IMG/VR virus record: IMGVR_UViG_3300042509_001946
Coordinates: 1-28,442 of that record
Length of the DNA: 28,442 nt
Direction: 5' to 3' (one strand)
DNA from: a virus
Under the pieces are notes generated by a model, which saw only the letters and a program-made list of their open reading frames with translations, was not told where the DNA came from and did not search any database. Positions within the stretch are counted from its first letter, which is position 1, and every line of letters begins with the position of its first letter. Positions 8,004-14,301 of the stretch are shown piece after piece. The position numbers were made by a program, and so were the translations under genes.

Positions 8004-8374
8004 GACGCGTAGGTCCAACCGTAATCGGAACGCCAGTTCCCGTTGACCTCAAGGAAGCGCAGCTTCTCGATGCGGATGCGTCCGTCCGAGAACGTCACGG
8101 TTATGTCGGTGTCTCCATAGCCCATGCCCAGGCCTAGCGTTGTGAGCGTGATTTGCCCGCCTGAAACTGAGACGCTGCCGGCGATGTTGTTGTCTGCAAC
8201 AGCGGCTGTGATGGTTGCGCCGTTGAGGACATCCGTAAAGTCGAGCGTGGTCTTCGCTGTCTCGTCCTCTCGTTGCTGCAAGACGAACCTCCCGACGCGA
8301 TGGTCTTTCGTGACGCCGCGCAAGACTTCGCGGTTGTTCTCGCGGTATCGGATGATCGGATTGGGATAGGCCAT
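8000..8374 (-). CDS. Fibre-tail-adaptor-like phage protein, 124 aa
   Basis: The central part, with a TLDFTDVLNGATIT block, then SVSGGQITLTT, then DITVTFSDGRIRIEKLRFLEV, follows the Ig-like pattern of small phage proteins annotated as fibre-tail adaptor. In that family a line of the form DFTDVL-DG-TI is followed by a GG turn and a final DGR strand. It is the first gene of the minus-strand packaging operon, with AGAGGAAGG ahead of its ATG. Family assignment is from pattern memory and is moderate; placement upstream of the terminase rather than among tail genes is unusual. Confidence 0.6.
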   Translation of the reverse strand: MAYPNPIIRYRENNREVLRGVTKDHRVGRFVLQQREDETAKTTLDFTDVLNGATITAAVADNNIAGSVSVSGGQITLTTLGLGMGYGDTDITVTFSDGRIRIEKLRFLEVNGNWRSDYGWTYAS

Positions 8375-8429
8375 CTTGCCTTCCTCTGCGTCACTTCACG
8401 AACTGTTGATTTGGGGACAGCCAAGTAAC

Positions 8430-8500
8430 TTGCGGCTGTAACGTATCCCGCAACAGGCGAATGCGTATGTTTGGGACATGCGCTGTGAAGCGCTGTGATG
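8430..8500. promoter_or_regulatory. Divergent intergenic region with repeat elements
   Basis: Lies between the leftward packaging operon and the rightward membrane-protein gene. It holds an inverted repeat TTGCGG (8430-8435) and CCGCAA (8448-8453) with a 12-base spacer, and a tandem 10-bp repeat with CGCTGTGA at 8481 and again at 8491. A weak rightward promoter candidate is TTGGGA (8471) with TGTGAT (8494) spaced by 17. These are plausible operator sites; no clear leftward promoter was found. Confidence 0.35.
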
Positions 8501-8514
8501 TTTGACAATCAATC

Positions 8515-8550
8515 GGGGCTGGCACGGCAGCAACCGTGTTCTCCAGCCCC
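8515..8550 (+). promoter_or_regulatory. Stem-loop in the leader of the membrane-protein gene
   Basis: GGGGCTGG (8515-8522) pairs perfectly with CCAGCCCC (8543-8550), and inside it CACGG pairs with CCGTG around a CAGCAA loop, with a four-base bulge (TTCT) on one side. The hairpin ends about ten bases before the Shine-Dalgarno AAAAGGA and 21 bases before the ATG. There is no U tract, so it is not a simple terminator. It could stabilise the mRNA or control translation. Confidence 0.6.
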
Positions 8551-8571
8551 TAACGGGAAAAGGACCCCGCT

Positions 8572-9039
8572 ATGACGAAATATACCGAAGATCGTCCGTT
8601 TGAACAGCAAGCCTGCCTTGCGTTCGTTGGACTTTCAGTTGTCACCGCCACTCTAGGCTTCTGGGCCAAGGGTTGGCTTCCCGGAACACTCCTGACGGTC
8701 GCAATGGCCGTTATCGTGTTCCTCCTGAGCAAGGCCGTTGGCCGGGTTCAGGAAGCCTGGGAGACGCGGAACTGGTTCACCGCAGTTGTCGCTGGCATTC
8801 TTGCCGTAGGCTTCTGCTGCATTGAGGCAGGCTTGAACCACATCGGGCTCGAGCATCTCAATACGACGTATGATCTTGCGCCGGCTTGGGCTTTGTGGCC
8901 CGCCTGCTTCTTCATCAGCCTCGTGAACGTCTTTGCTTCGTTCGGCTTCGCTCGGACGCTGCGAGACAACCGGATCACCCCGGTTCAGACCAACCCGGCC
9001 CGGCAACTGGCCGAACTCAGGTGGAAAAAGTCCGCCTAA
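8572..9039 (+). CDS. Predicted four-pass membrane protein, 155 aa
   Basis: Unrecognised. Four hydrophobic segments lie at about residues 14-32, 35-55, 68-88 and 103-126, with a charged N-terminus and a basic C-terminal tail (RWKKSA). AAAAGGA lies 8-10 bases upstream of the ATG. The gene is a monocistronic unit facing away from the packaging operon, with its own leader hairpin and its own terminator. Such isolated, well-insulated genes in phages are often accessory cargo, for example superinfection-exclusion or host-interaction proteins; that is speculation, as no motif supports it. Confidence 0.75.
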   Translation: MTKYTEDRPFEQQACLAFVGLSVVTATLGFWAKGWLPGTLLTVAMAVIVFLLSKAVGRVQEAWETRNWFTAVVAGILAVGFCCIEAGLNHIGLEHLNTTYDLAPAWALWPACFFISLVNVFASFGFARTLRDNRITPVQTNPARQLAELRWKKSA

Positions 9040-9040
9040 G

Positions 9041-9445
9041 TCAAACGCCCTCGGAGAAATCCGGGGGCGCTTTGCTTTGTGGGCCTACCCACTCCGACCG
9101 CTCTTTCAGCAGGTTCAGGCTGAACCGCCGCTTCGCTTTTCGTCGGACGTCTTCCCGGGTAATCGGCCTGTCAGACAGAACCAGATGAAACGAACACCAG
9201 CCATCATCGGGGCAATCCGCCATGAACCAGACGTAGACGTGACGCCGGCGCGCCGCAGCCAGGCGGAAGCCTATCGCGCCGACGGCTTCATCCCGTTCAG
9301 CTTCGAAGGCGCAGCGTTCGTAGATCCGTTGCAGCTCGCAGATCCCGTCAGCATCGGGAGCGGTCAGGGAAACAACGATAAAATCAAGGGTTGCGACGGT
9401 TTCGGGATCGGGGGACCAGCGCGCGGTTTCGATCTGTGTGACCAT
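9041..9445 (-). CDS. Hypothetical protein, 134 aa
   Basis: Unrecognised soluble protein. A Trp/Phe-rich core (VYVWFMADCPDDGWCSFHLVL) is followed by a basic segment (RRKAKRRFSLNLL). The start at 9445 (MVTQIE) has GCGGGA just upstream; an in-frame ATG at 9466 is the alternative. The gene lies between two opposed terminators: a leftward one just upstream and a rightward one buried in its own last codons. It would need its own promoter or read-through. The frame is clean and more protein-like than the antisense frame, but expression is uncertain. Confidence 0.55.
   Translation of the reverse strand: MVTQIETARWSPDPETVATLDFIVVSLTAPDADGICELQRIYERCAFEAERDEAVGAIGFRLAAARRRHVYVWFMADCPDDGWCSFHLVLSDRPITREDVRRKAKRRFSLNLLKERSEWVGPQSKAPPDFSEGV
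9046..9080 (+). terminator. Rho-independent terminator of the membrane-protein gene
   Basis: CGCCCTCGG (9046-9054) pairs with CCGGGGGCG (9061-9069), one G-T wobble in nine pairs, with loop AGAAAT and a downstream CTTTGCTTT. It starts seven bases after the TAA of the rightward gene and lies within the last codons of the convergent gene. Confidence 0.8.
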
Positions 9446-9480
9446 GTCCCGCGATGGTAGGATCATGGCGCCCCGAAATC

Positions 9481-9510
9481 AAAAATGGCGGCTCCACACA
9501 GGAACCGCCA
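9481..9510 (-). terminator. Rho-independent terminator ending the leftward early operon
   Basis: Read on the minus strand, TGGCGGTTCC (9510-9501) pairs with GGAGCCGCCA (9495-9486), ten pairs with one wobble, loop TGTGT, followed by TTTTTGATTT. It lies 56 bases beyond the last small gene of the leftward early module. Confidence 0.88.
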
Positions 9511-9565
9511 CTCTGAATTTACCAAATAAAGCGATTTGTGGGCGTTGTAAATCGCAACTAGCAAA

Positions 9566-9655
9566 TCATGTGTCGCGCCGTGGCCAGAGCCACGCCAGCA
9601 ACAGGCACAAGCCGAGCATCCCGGCGCTGACGTAGAAGCCCTGTTCGATCCACAT
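9566..9655 (-). CDS. 29-residue single-pass membrane microprotein
   Basis: The ATG overlaps the TGA of the upstream 179-residue gene (TGATG). The product is a short N-terminus (MWIEQGFYVSAG), one hydrophobic helix and a basic C-terminal end with WLWPRR. The same C-terminal WLWP-RR signature appears in a second microprotein at 21946-22065. It is the last gene before the strong leftward terminator. No family recognised; the overlap and composition are the support. Confidence 0.6.
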   Translation of the reverse strand: MWIEQGFYVSAGMLGLCLLLAWLWPRRDT

Positions 9656-10194
9656 CACGCCGCCTCGCGTTTGAACATGCCCATATGGTCCGCAAGGGCG
9701 GTCAACCCCACAATGAGCGCGTCGAGCGAGCGAGGCGGTGATCCGTGCATGATGCGCTCAACTTCCTTCAGCGACCGGAACGAGTAGCGCCGGATGGCTG
9801 TCACCACCTCGAGGTATTCGGCAACTGCGGCCTGCGCCTGCTCCAGCGTCATGCCGCCCTCGCCGCTGCCCTGCACGTAATCGCGGAGCTGCCCGGCCGT
9901 CACCCGGGGAGCCCGGATGGCGACGACATACCGGGCATAGACGGTTCGGGCGTAGCGGCCCGCGTGGTACTGTTCTTCGGTCAGTCGGGCGGCCACCCTA
10001 TCGACCGGACAGACTTCCTCACGGGCGAGCCTGTAATCGCCAAAAAGGGCCTGTCTGCGGGCGATGGTCTCGGGCGTTGGTTCGATCACCTCGCCCCGAG
10101 GGGTTTTCCGGCGTTCGATTTCCGCCTCGGTCGGGCGCAAGCCCCCGGATGGGTAGCGTGCGCCTGCTTTGCGTGGTCGCCCCAATCGCCCCAT
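9655..10194 (-). CDS. Hypothetical phage protein, 179 aa
   Basis: Unrecognised. The N-terminus is strongly basic and glycine/proline-rich (MGRLGRPRKAGARYPSGGL), a style common in phage DNA-binding proteins. The remainder is mostly helical, with a Tyr/Arg-rich stretch (YHAGRYARTVYARYVVAIR) and a C-terminal helix with paired Leu residues. It follows the 97-residue gene by five bases in the same operon. A nucleic-acid-binding or late-regulatory role is possible from charge and position but not shown by any motif. Confidence 0.65.
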   Translation of the reverse strand: MGRLGRPRKAGARYPSGGLRPTEAEIERRKTPRGEVIEPTPETIARRQALFGDYRLAREEVCPVDRVAARLTEEQYHAGRYARTVYARYVVAIRAPRVTAGQLRDYVQGSGEGGMTLEQAQAAVAEYLEVVTAIRRYSFRSLKEVERIMHGSPPRSLDALIVGLTALADHMGMFKREAA

Positions 10195-10199
10195 GATGG

Positions 10200-10493
10200 C
10201 TACTCGCCTGAACCGTTGAGGGTTGTTTCCACGAACGTCACGGTGCCGAAGCTGACGGGCTGGCGGGTCACGTCGATGTCGGCCGGCGCTGGCGGCTCGG
10301 CGCGTGCGGATTGCAAAGCGGTGTCAGCAGCTTCGAGCCGCGCCTGGGCGGTCTTGTACGCCTCATTGGCGGCCATGTGGGCGCGGTTGGCGATAATCTG
10401 GACTTCGCGGGCGTCTGAAAGCGCGGCGAAGGTCAAGCGCACTTGTGCGGATGCGTCTCGGAATTCGTTAAGGCTTTGCTCGTGGTTGTTCAT
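10200..10493 (-). CDS. Hypothetical coiled-coil protein, 97 aa
   Basis: Residues about 5-65 are Ala/Glu/Gln/Arg-rich with a regular hydrophobic spacing that predicts a long helix or coiled coil. The last third (after PPAPADIDV) is beta-prone. The start ATG overlaps the upstream stop (ATGA). No family recognised. Confidence 0.62.
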   Translation of the reverse strand: MNNHEQSLNEFRDASAQVRLTFAALSDAREVQIIANRAHMAANEAYKTAQARLEAADTALQSARAEPPAPADIDVTRQPVSFGTVTFVETTLNGSGE

Positions 10494-10702
10494 GGTCTGG
10501 TTCCTGTTTGTTGTTCTGTCTGGGGTTTATGGATCTTGCCGGGAACGGCGTAGGATGGGCAGCGGTCCTGATAACTGTCGCGGACCATGCGATAATTCGG
10601 TGACGTTTCGGCCAGGCACATGGGACGGAATGGGCGGAGATGGGAACAGCCTTCGCATGTCAGGCGCTGGGAGATGATTGGGGGCTGGTTGCGGCGGGTC
10701 AT
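10490..10702 (-). CDS. Small cysteine-containing protein, 70 aa
   Basis: Contains CEGCSHLR near residues 16-23, then C29 and C48 (DRCPSY), a four-cysteine pattern suggesting a small metal-binding fold. Similar short CxxC plus C proteins are common in phage early operons. ATGA overlaps join it to both neighbours. Function unknown. Confidence 0.62.
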   Translation of the reverse strand: MTRRNQPPIISQRLTCEGCSHLRPFRPMCLAETSPNYRMVRDSYQDRCPSYAVPGKIHKPQTEQQTGTRP

Positions 10703-11262
10703 TCTGCCCAGCTTTCACAAGACCAGACTTCGCTTTGACGCTTGATGTCGGTCGGCCAGTCTTTTTCGACTGTGAAGGATCGTTCGATGAAAAGGGCGCG
10801 ATTGGTTGGTTGCGCCGTGTAACGTCCGTTTCGAAGAGCAAAAAACTTAAACTCTTTCGATTGCGCAGGCTCGGCTGAAAACCCATCGTTGAGCGGGCAA
10901 GCGGTGAACAGGTACTCGCCTATGTGCTCATCGTCGGCGCACCTCACGCGCGCTTCCAAGCCTTGAAGGTACGTGTAGCGAACGAGGCTGAACTGGTCGC
11001 CGTAACAATCCCACTGCTGCGCCGCTTCCCAATGCCAGTATTCAGCCTCTGGCGTTGCGCTGAGAGCGTGAAGCGGGAGATCACGCACCACAGCGCCGCA
11101 CTCCAGCAGGACGTGACAGCCCCATGCGCGACCAGGATAGGCGCGAAGGCCGAACCATACGCAGGGCTCTGTGCCGGTCTGCTCTCCAGTGCGGACAAAG
11201 CTTTTCTCGACGTGGCAATAGATGTGTTGAGGGAGCGAGCCAGAGCCTGTGCAGAGGGTCAT
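10699..11262 (-). CDS. Conserved hypothetical phage protein, 187 aa
   Basis: Soluble, rich in Trp, Cys and acidic residues. The stretch GRAWGCHVLLECGAVVRDLP followed by QQWDCYGDQFSLVRYTYLQG is reminiscent of uncharacterised proteins in alphaproteobacterial phages, but I cannot name the family. The gene is joined by ATGA overlaps to the VRR-NUC nuclease upstream and the cysteine protein downstream, so it probably acts in DNA metabolism or host takeover during early infection. Confidence 0.65.
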   Translation of the reverse strand: MTLCTGSGSLPQHIYCHVEKSFVRTGEQTGTEPCVWFGLRAYPGRAWGCHVLLECGAVVRDLPLHALSATPEAEYWHWEAAQQWDCYGDQFSLVRYTYLQGLEARVRCADDEHIGEYLFTACPLNDGFSAEPAQSKEFKFFALRNGRYTAQPTNRALFIERSFTVEKDWPTDIKRQSEVWSCESWAE

Positions 11263-11687
11263 GCGAGGTACTCCTTCAGGAATACCTCAACCTCGCCGAC
11301 GCTGCGGCAGACCTTGAATGGCTGCTTTGCGGCAATGGCCCAGCTCATGAAATCCTTTTGAGATACGGTCAGGACGCCGCCGAATGCCTTCAACTCGATC
11401 CACAAGGGAGACCCGTTCGGCCGCAGGATGCACACGTCAGGCACGCCTGGCTTGACGCCTTGGGCCTTGAGCTTGGCCGCGACGGACTTAAGCCTGTGTC
11501 CCCCGTTTGGGCTGTGAAACCAGCGCCACGTCTTGGGCAGCTTGGCGTCGAGGTATTGGGCGACCTGAACCTGTATCTGTTCTTCGGTCAGGTAGGTTGC
11601 CAGCTTGGCGGCGGGGATGCGCTCTTGGGGTTTGCCGGCTGGCCTGTCTTCCAGTTTCAAAGCGTGGCGTGCGTTGTGACGGCTCAT
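11259..11687 (-). CDS. VRR-NUC domain nuclease, 142 aa
   Basis: Member of the PD-(D/E)XK nucleases with a single VRR-NUC domain. The active site is visible as GVPDVCIL (D84) and WIELK (E98, K100), followed by the conserved Gln in SQKDF (Q110). Residues 33-47 (LTEEQIQVQVAQYLD) form the usual first helix and 57-64 (FHSPNGGH) the usual turn before the core. Stand-alone phage VRR-NUC proteins are thought to act on branched DNA. It overlaps the DnaA-like gene upstream (ATGA), tying it to replication. Confidence 0.88.
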   Translation of the reverse strand: MSRHNARHALKLEDRPAGKPQERIPAAKLATYLTEEQIQVQVAQYLDAKLPKTWRWFHSPNGGHRLKSVAAKLKAQGVKPGVPDVCILRPNGSPLWIELKAFGGVLTVSQKDFMSWAIAAKQPFKVCRSVGEVEVFLKEYLA

Positions 11688-12169
11688 GCTGCGGCGCGGA
11701 TTTCACCGCCCAGCGCTTGCCATGACACCAGATCAATTGACGCCACGACCACGTCAGGCTTGGAAAGCTGCATCGGTGAGGGCGGGGTCCATTCCGTTGA
11801 CGATCCACGCGCCGGGGTTACCAGCAGCTTGCCGATGCGCAGGGAAACCAGCTGTGCGATCCGTGCGCGGCATTCGTTGAGGCGTGCGGCAAGCCTGGCG
11901 TCTTCCGGTTCTCGCAGGGACACTTTGCGATCCGCATAAAGAACCGTTGTGTGATCCCGGTCCCCGAAGTGACGGGCCAGTTGCGGGTAGGACGCGCCGG
12001 TCAATTCGCGCGCCAGCTTCATGGCCTCTTGCCTTGGATGCGCCCAGCTGCGCTTGCGGCAATTGCTTTCCAGCGCCGAGACCGGAAGGCCGTGAACAGC
12101 CGCGACCACGGTTTTTACCTCGTGGATCTTGGCCTTGAATAAAATTGGTTCTGCCTGCCCGTCCCACAT
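11684..12169 (-). CDS. Free-standing DnaA domain IV-like protein, 161 aa
   Basis: Residues about 20-85 match the DNA-binding domain IV of the initiator DnaA: HPRQEAMKLARELTG (44-58), the helix-turn-helix SYPQLARHFGDR (60-71), and the signature RDHTTVLYADRKV (71-83), which in DnaA contacts the DnaA box. The AAA+ ATPase domain is absent. The remaining ~75 residues are unrecognised. GGGAG precedes the ATG. The protein could bind DnaA boxes at a phage origin or compete with host DnaA; the sequence shows binding capacity, not which of these it does. Confidence 0.85.
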   Translation of the reverse strand: MWDGQAEPILFKAKIHEVKTVVAAVHGLPVSALESNCRKRSWAHPRQEAMKLARELTGASYPQLARHFGDRDHTTVLYADRKVSLREPEDARLAARLNECRARIAQLVSLRIGKLLVTPARGSSTEWTPPSPMQLSKPDVVVASIDLVSWQALGGEIRAAA

Positions 12170-12192
12170 AATCAGCTCCCATGCCCTTTGTG

Positions 12193-12429
12193 TCAGTGTT
12201 TGTTGAGTTGCTCAAGTCGCGCGATTTCCTCGACCAGTTCAGCGCGGACTTGGCGTGACTTGTCGCAGTCAAGTTCAGGGAAGCGTGCGGCGCTGCGGTC
12301 AAATTCCACTAGATATCCCCGCATGAGAGCCAGCATGTCCGCTGGTGTTTGTGCGGCTTCGATCTCGGAGCGTATGAACGCTGCCAGCCCTGCCCGGATT
12401 TCGGCTGCGTCTGCGCGGCGATCTTTCAT
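12193..12429 (-). CDS. Hypothetical helical protein, 78 aa
   Basis: Almost entirely helical and charged (many Arg, Glu, Ala); no cysteine, no membrane segment. The ATG overlaps the stop of the ribbon-helix-helix gene (ATGA), so the two are translated together, which resembles antitoxin-first two-gene layouts. There is no toxin motif, however, and the pairing may be accidental. Confidence 0.6.
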   Translation of the reverse strand: MKDRRADAAEIRAGLAAFIRSEIEAAQTPADMLALMRGYLVEFDRSAARFPELDCDKSRQVRAELVEEIARLEQLNKH

Positions 12430-12581
12430 TTGCTTGCCTTGTCAGCGTGCGCTTTCAATGCGCCGATAACGATAGCGGCCTTGGTGACGTCCGCCTTGAT
12501 TGCCAGCTTCTCCAGTTGCGCATTCAACGCGGGGGAGATGCGGACGTTGAGCTGGACTTTGGGCTTGCGCGTTCTGATCAT
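12426..12581 (-). CDS. Ribbon-helix-helix DNA-binding protein, 51 aa
   Basis: Arc/CopG-type regulator. After a basic start (MIRTRKPK) comes the DNA-contacting strand VQLNVRIS, then helix one (PALNAQLEKLAIKAD) and helix two (TKAAIVIGALKAHA), the full minimal fold. Two GCTAGC sites one helical turn apart lie 9 bases upstream of its start, in the only real gap of this operon. Autoregulation of itself and the genes below it is likely. Confidence 0.78.
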   Translation of the reverse strand: MIRTRKPKVQLNVRISPALNAQLEKLAIKADVTKAAIVIGALKAHADKASK

Positions 12582-12589
12582 GGGAAGAG

Positions 12590-12614
12590 GCTAGCGAAAT
12601 GCTAGCACACGTCA
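12590..12614 (-). promoter_or_regulatory. Candidate operator/promoter of the ribbon-helix-helix gene
   Basis: GCTAGC occurs at 12590-12595 and 12601-12606, 11 bp apart, as expected for two ribbon-helix-helix dimers side by side. On the minus strand TTGACG (12614-12609) could be a -35 element; a weak TAGCCT lies 16 bases on. The sites would sit between -35 and -10. Confidence 0.5.
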
Positions 12615-13223
12615 AGCGGCAACTTCGCTCGCGGCCAGTTCGTCAGCCTCAGCGTAAAGGGCAGCGGCTTTGACAGGGTCACGCTCTCGCTGCGCTTCCC
12701 ATCGAACAAAAGACGATGTGCGTTTGGGAGGGGGCGAAGCCTTCTTCTGATCCGAAGGATTTAATATCTTAGTTCTATAAGGACTGTTCTTGTCCGACAG
12801 CCGGACACTATCGGGGGTCGATTTGGACACTATCAGCAGCGGTAGTGTAGCGTGGTCGGACACTATGCCGGGCTCTTGATCCTCATTTCCAAGGTCGGCG
12901 TCCATAGTGTTCGGATCACTACACTTACCCCAAGCGGCGGGGAATGCGCTGATCTTGGCAACCGACATGTGGTAGGCGACGGTGTATCCGCGACGGCCCG
13001 GCTTCTTGCCAATTGCCCGGATGACGCCTTCGTATTCCAGTTCCTGCATGACGCTGACGACTGTGGAGCGCGCCAGTTCGGTTTCTGCGGCTATCCTGGT
13101 CTTGCTAACCCAGACGTCCGAACCGTCATCGTTGGCCCTGTTGGCAAGCGACAGCAGCACGGCCTTGCGGCTTGAACTCCCGCAGACCTTCCCGCGCACA
13201 AGTTGCTCAATCGCCCAGCTCAC
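12612..13223 (-). CDS. Helix-turn-helix replication-type protein (phage O-like), 203 aa
   Basis: Begins MSWAIEQ and continues with SRKAVLLSLANRANDDG, VWVSKTRIAAETELARSTVV and LEYEGVIRA, the winged helix-turn-helix pattern of phage replication initiators and related regulators. The C-terminal half is low-complexity, Ser/Pro/Lys-rich and contains no ATPase motif, so this is the DNA-binding part only. The start is GTG in a GTGA overlap with the zinc-finger-like gene. Neighbouring helicase, DnaA-like and nuclease genes support a replication role; binding at an origin is inferred. Confidence 0.78.
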   Translation of the reverse strand: MSWAIEQLVRGKVCGSSSRKAVLLSLANRANDDGSDVWVSKTRIAAETELARSTVVSVMQELEYEGVIRAIGKKPGRRGYTVAYHMSVAKISAFPAAWGKCSDPNTMDADLGNEDQEPGIVSDHATLPLLIVSKSTPDSVRLSDKNSPYRTKILNPSDQKKASPPPKRTSSFVRWEAQRERDPVKAAALYAEADELAASEVAA

Positions 13224-13396
13224 GCCCGTGTCGCCTTGATGTGTGGGCCGGGGTCGGGATGATCATCCTCGCAATACCGGATGCCGTGGAATATGTGCGG
13301 GGTTTCGACCCCGCACACAGAACACCAGTCATCGTATGACACGCCGGGCTTTGGGGGCGGGTCGGGTAGCTCGTCAAAGAGGCTGGCTTGGGTCAT
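13220..13396 (-). CDS. Small zinc-finger-like protein, 58 aa
   Basis: Supported by overlaps on both sides: TAATG with the methyltransferase stop and GTGA with the helix-turn-helix gene. It carries CSVCG (residues 25-29), a histidine pair around PHIFHG (34-39), C42 and several late histidines (DDHPDPGPH), consistent with a single metal site. The N-terminus (ASLFDELPDPPPKP) is extended and acidic. It could be a DNA-binding accessory to its neighbours; no family recognised. Confidence 0.7.
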   Translation of the reverse strand: MTQASLFDELPDPPPKPGVSYDDWCSVCGVETPHIFHGIRYCEDDHPDPGPHIKATRA

Positions 13397-14301
13397 TAAG
13401 CGGCGCCCATCAAGTTAAGCAGAGAGCCTGTAGCAGTCTCCCGCTCGGCTTCGATCAAGTTATTGACGGCGTGCTTGAAGTATTGCGGCTTCAGCTCGGA
13501 ACCGACGAACTTGCGGCCAGCCTTTAGCGCCATAAAGCCTTCCGATCCGATGCCCATGAAAGGCGACAGGACAACGTCGCCAGGATTTGACCAGAGGCGC
13601 ATGCAACGCTCAATCAGATCAAGCTGTAGCGGGCAAAGGTGACGCTCGTCCTTGTCCTCGCGCGCCAGCTTGCCGTTGAGCACGTTCGTCTGCTGAATGT
13701 CCATCCAGACGGGCGAGGCCCACTGTTGCCACATATCGACGGGAAACAGCGTCTTGTCCTGCCCGACCTTGTCGCTGTCCTTCTCGTCTGCCGGCGTCTT
13801 GCGGAACACCATGACGTAATCCGCCATGCCCTGCCGGCATCGCGTGCTGTCAGTCTGGATCTGCTTGTAAAGCAAGCCTAGCGCCTTTGTGCGCTGCATC
13901 TCGACTACGGGGTCTTTCCAAACCGTGATACGACTATGAAACGTCCAGCCCTCGGCTTCGTGGACTTCCCTAATGTCAGCCGGGAAATCATAGAGCCCGA
14001 CCACGCCATGCATCGACTTCGTGCGCGGCAAATCGGAGCAATGCACCGCCGTCAGCCTGCCCGGTTTCGTGACGCGATACTTCTCGCGCACCATATGCCG
14101 ATAAAGCGCCTTAAACTCCGCTTCATCGCGCACGTTGCCCATATCGCGCTCGCTGTCGCTGTAGACAAACAGGTGAGCGAACGGGGGCGAGTAAACCGAG
14201 AAGCCGACGCTGTTGGACGGCAGGGCGCCGACCACTTCAACGCAATCGCCATTGTAAGCCGTGAAATGCTCGCCCGCGTACTGATTGATTACCGAGGTCA
14301 T
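13396..14301 (-). CDS. DNA methyltransferase, N6-adenine/N4-cytosine type, 301 aa
   Basis: Uses S-adenosylmethionine to methylate an amino group of adenine or cytosine in DNA. The catalytic motif IV is SPPF (residues 38-41) near the N-terminus and the cofactor motif I, SPFMGIGSEG, is near residue 246, giving the beta-type order IV to I. SPPF occurs in both N4C and N6A enzymes, so the target base is open. The start is placed at 14301, an ATGA overlap with the helicase stop. Recognition sequence unknown. It may protect phage DNA against host restriction or work with the coupled helicase. Confidence 0.87.
   Translation of the reverse strand: MTSVINQYAGEHFTAYNGDCVEVVGALPSNSVGFSVYSPPFAHLFVYSDSERDMGNVRDEAEFKALYRHMVREKYRVTKPGRLTAVHCSDLPRTKSMHGVVGLYDFPADIREVHEAEGWTFHSRITVWKDPVVEMQRTKALGLLYKQIQTDSTRCRQGMADYVMVFRKTPADEKDSDKVGQDKTLFPVDMWQQWASPVWMDIQQTNVLNGKLAREDKDERHLCPLQLDLIERCMRLWSNPGDVVLSPFMGIGSEGFMALKAGRKFVGSELKPQYFKHAVNNLIEAERETATGSLLNLMGAA

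Noticed and set aside
8502-8507. TTGACA as -35 box for the membrane-protein gene
   Set aside because: At a 17-base spacing the matching position falls in the hairpin (CGGCAG), which does not resemble a -10 box.
8933-9460. Plus-strand frame overlapping the end of the membrane-protein gene
   Set aside because: Passes straight through the rightward terminator hairpin and has no ribosome binding site; the minus-strand frame is more protein-like.
12193-12581. Ribbon-helix-helix gene plus following 78-residue gene as a toxin-antitoxin pair
   Set aside because: The layout fits, but the second protein shows no toxin fold or catalytic residues and it is embedded in an operon of similar overlaps.
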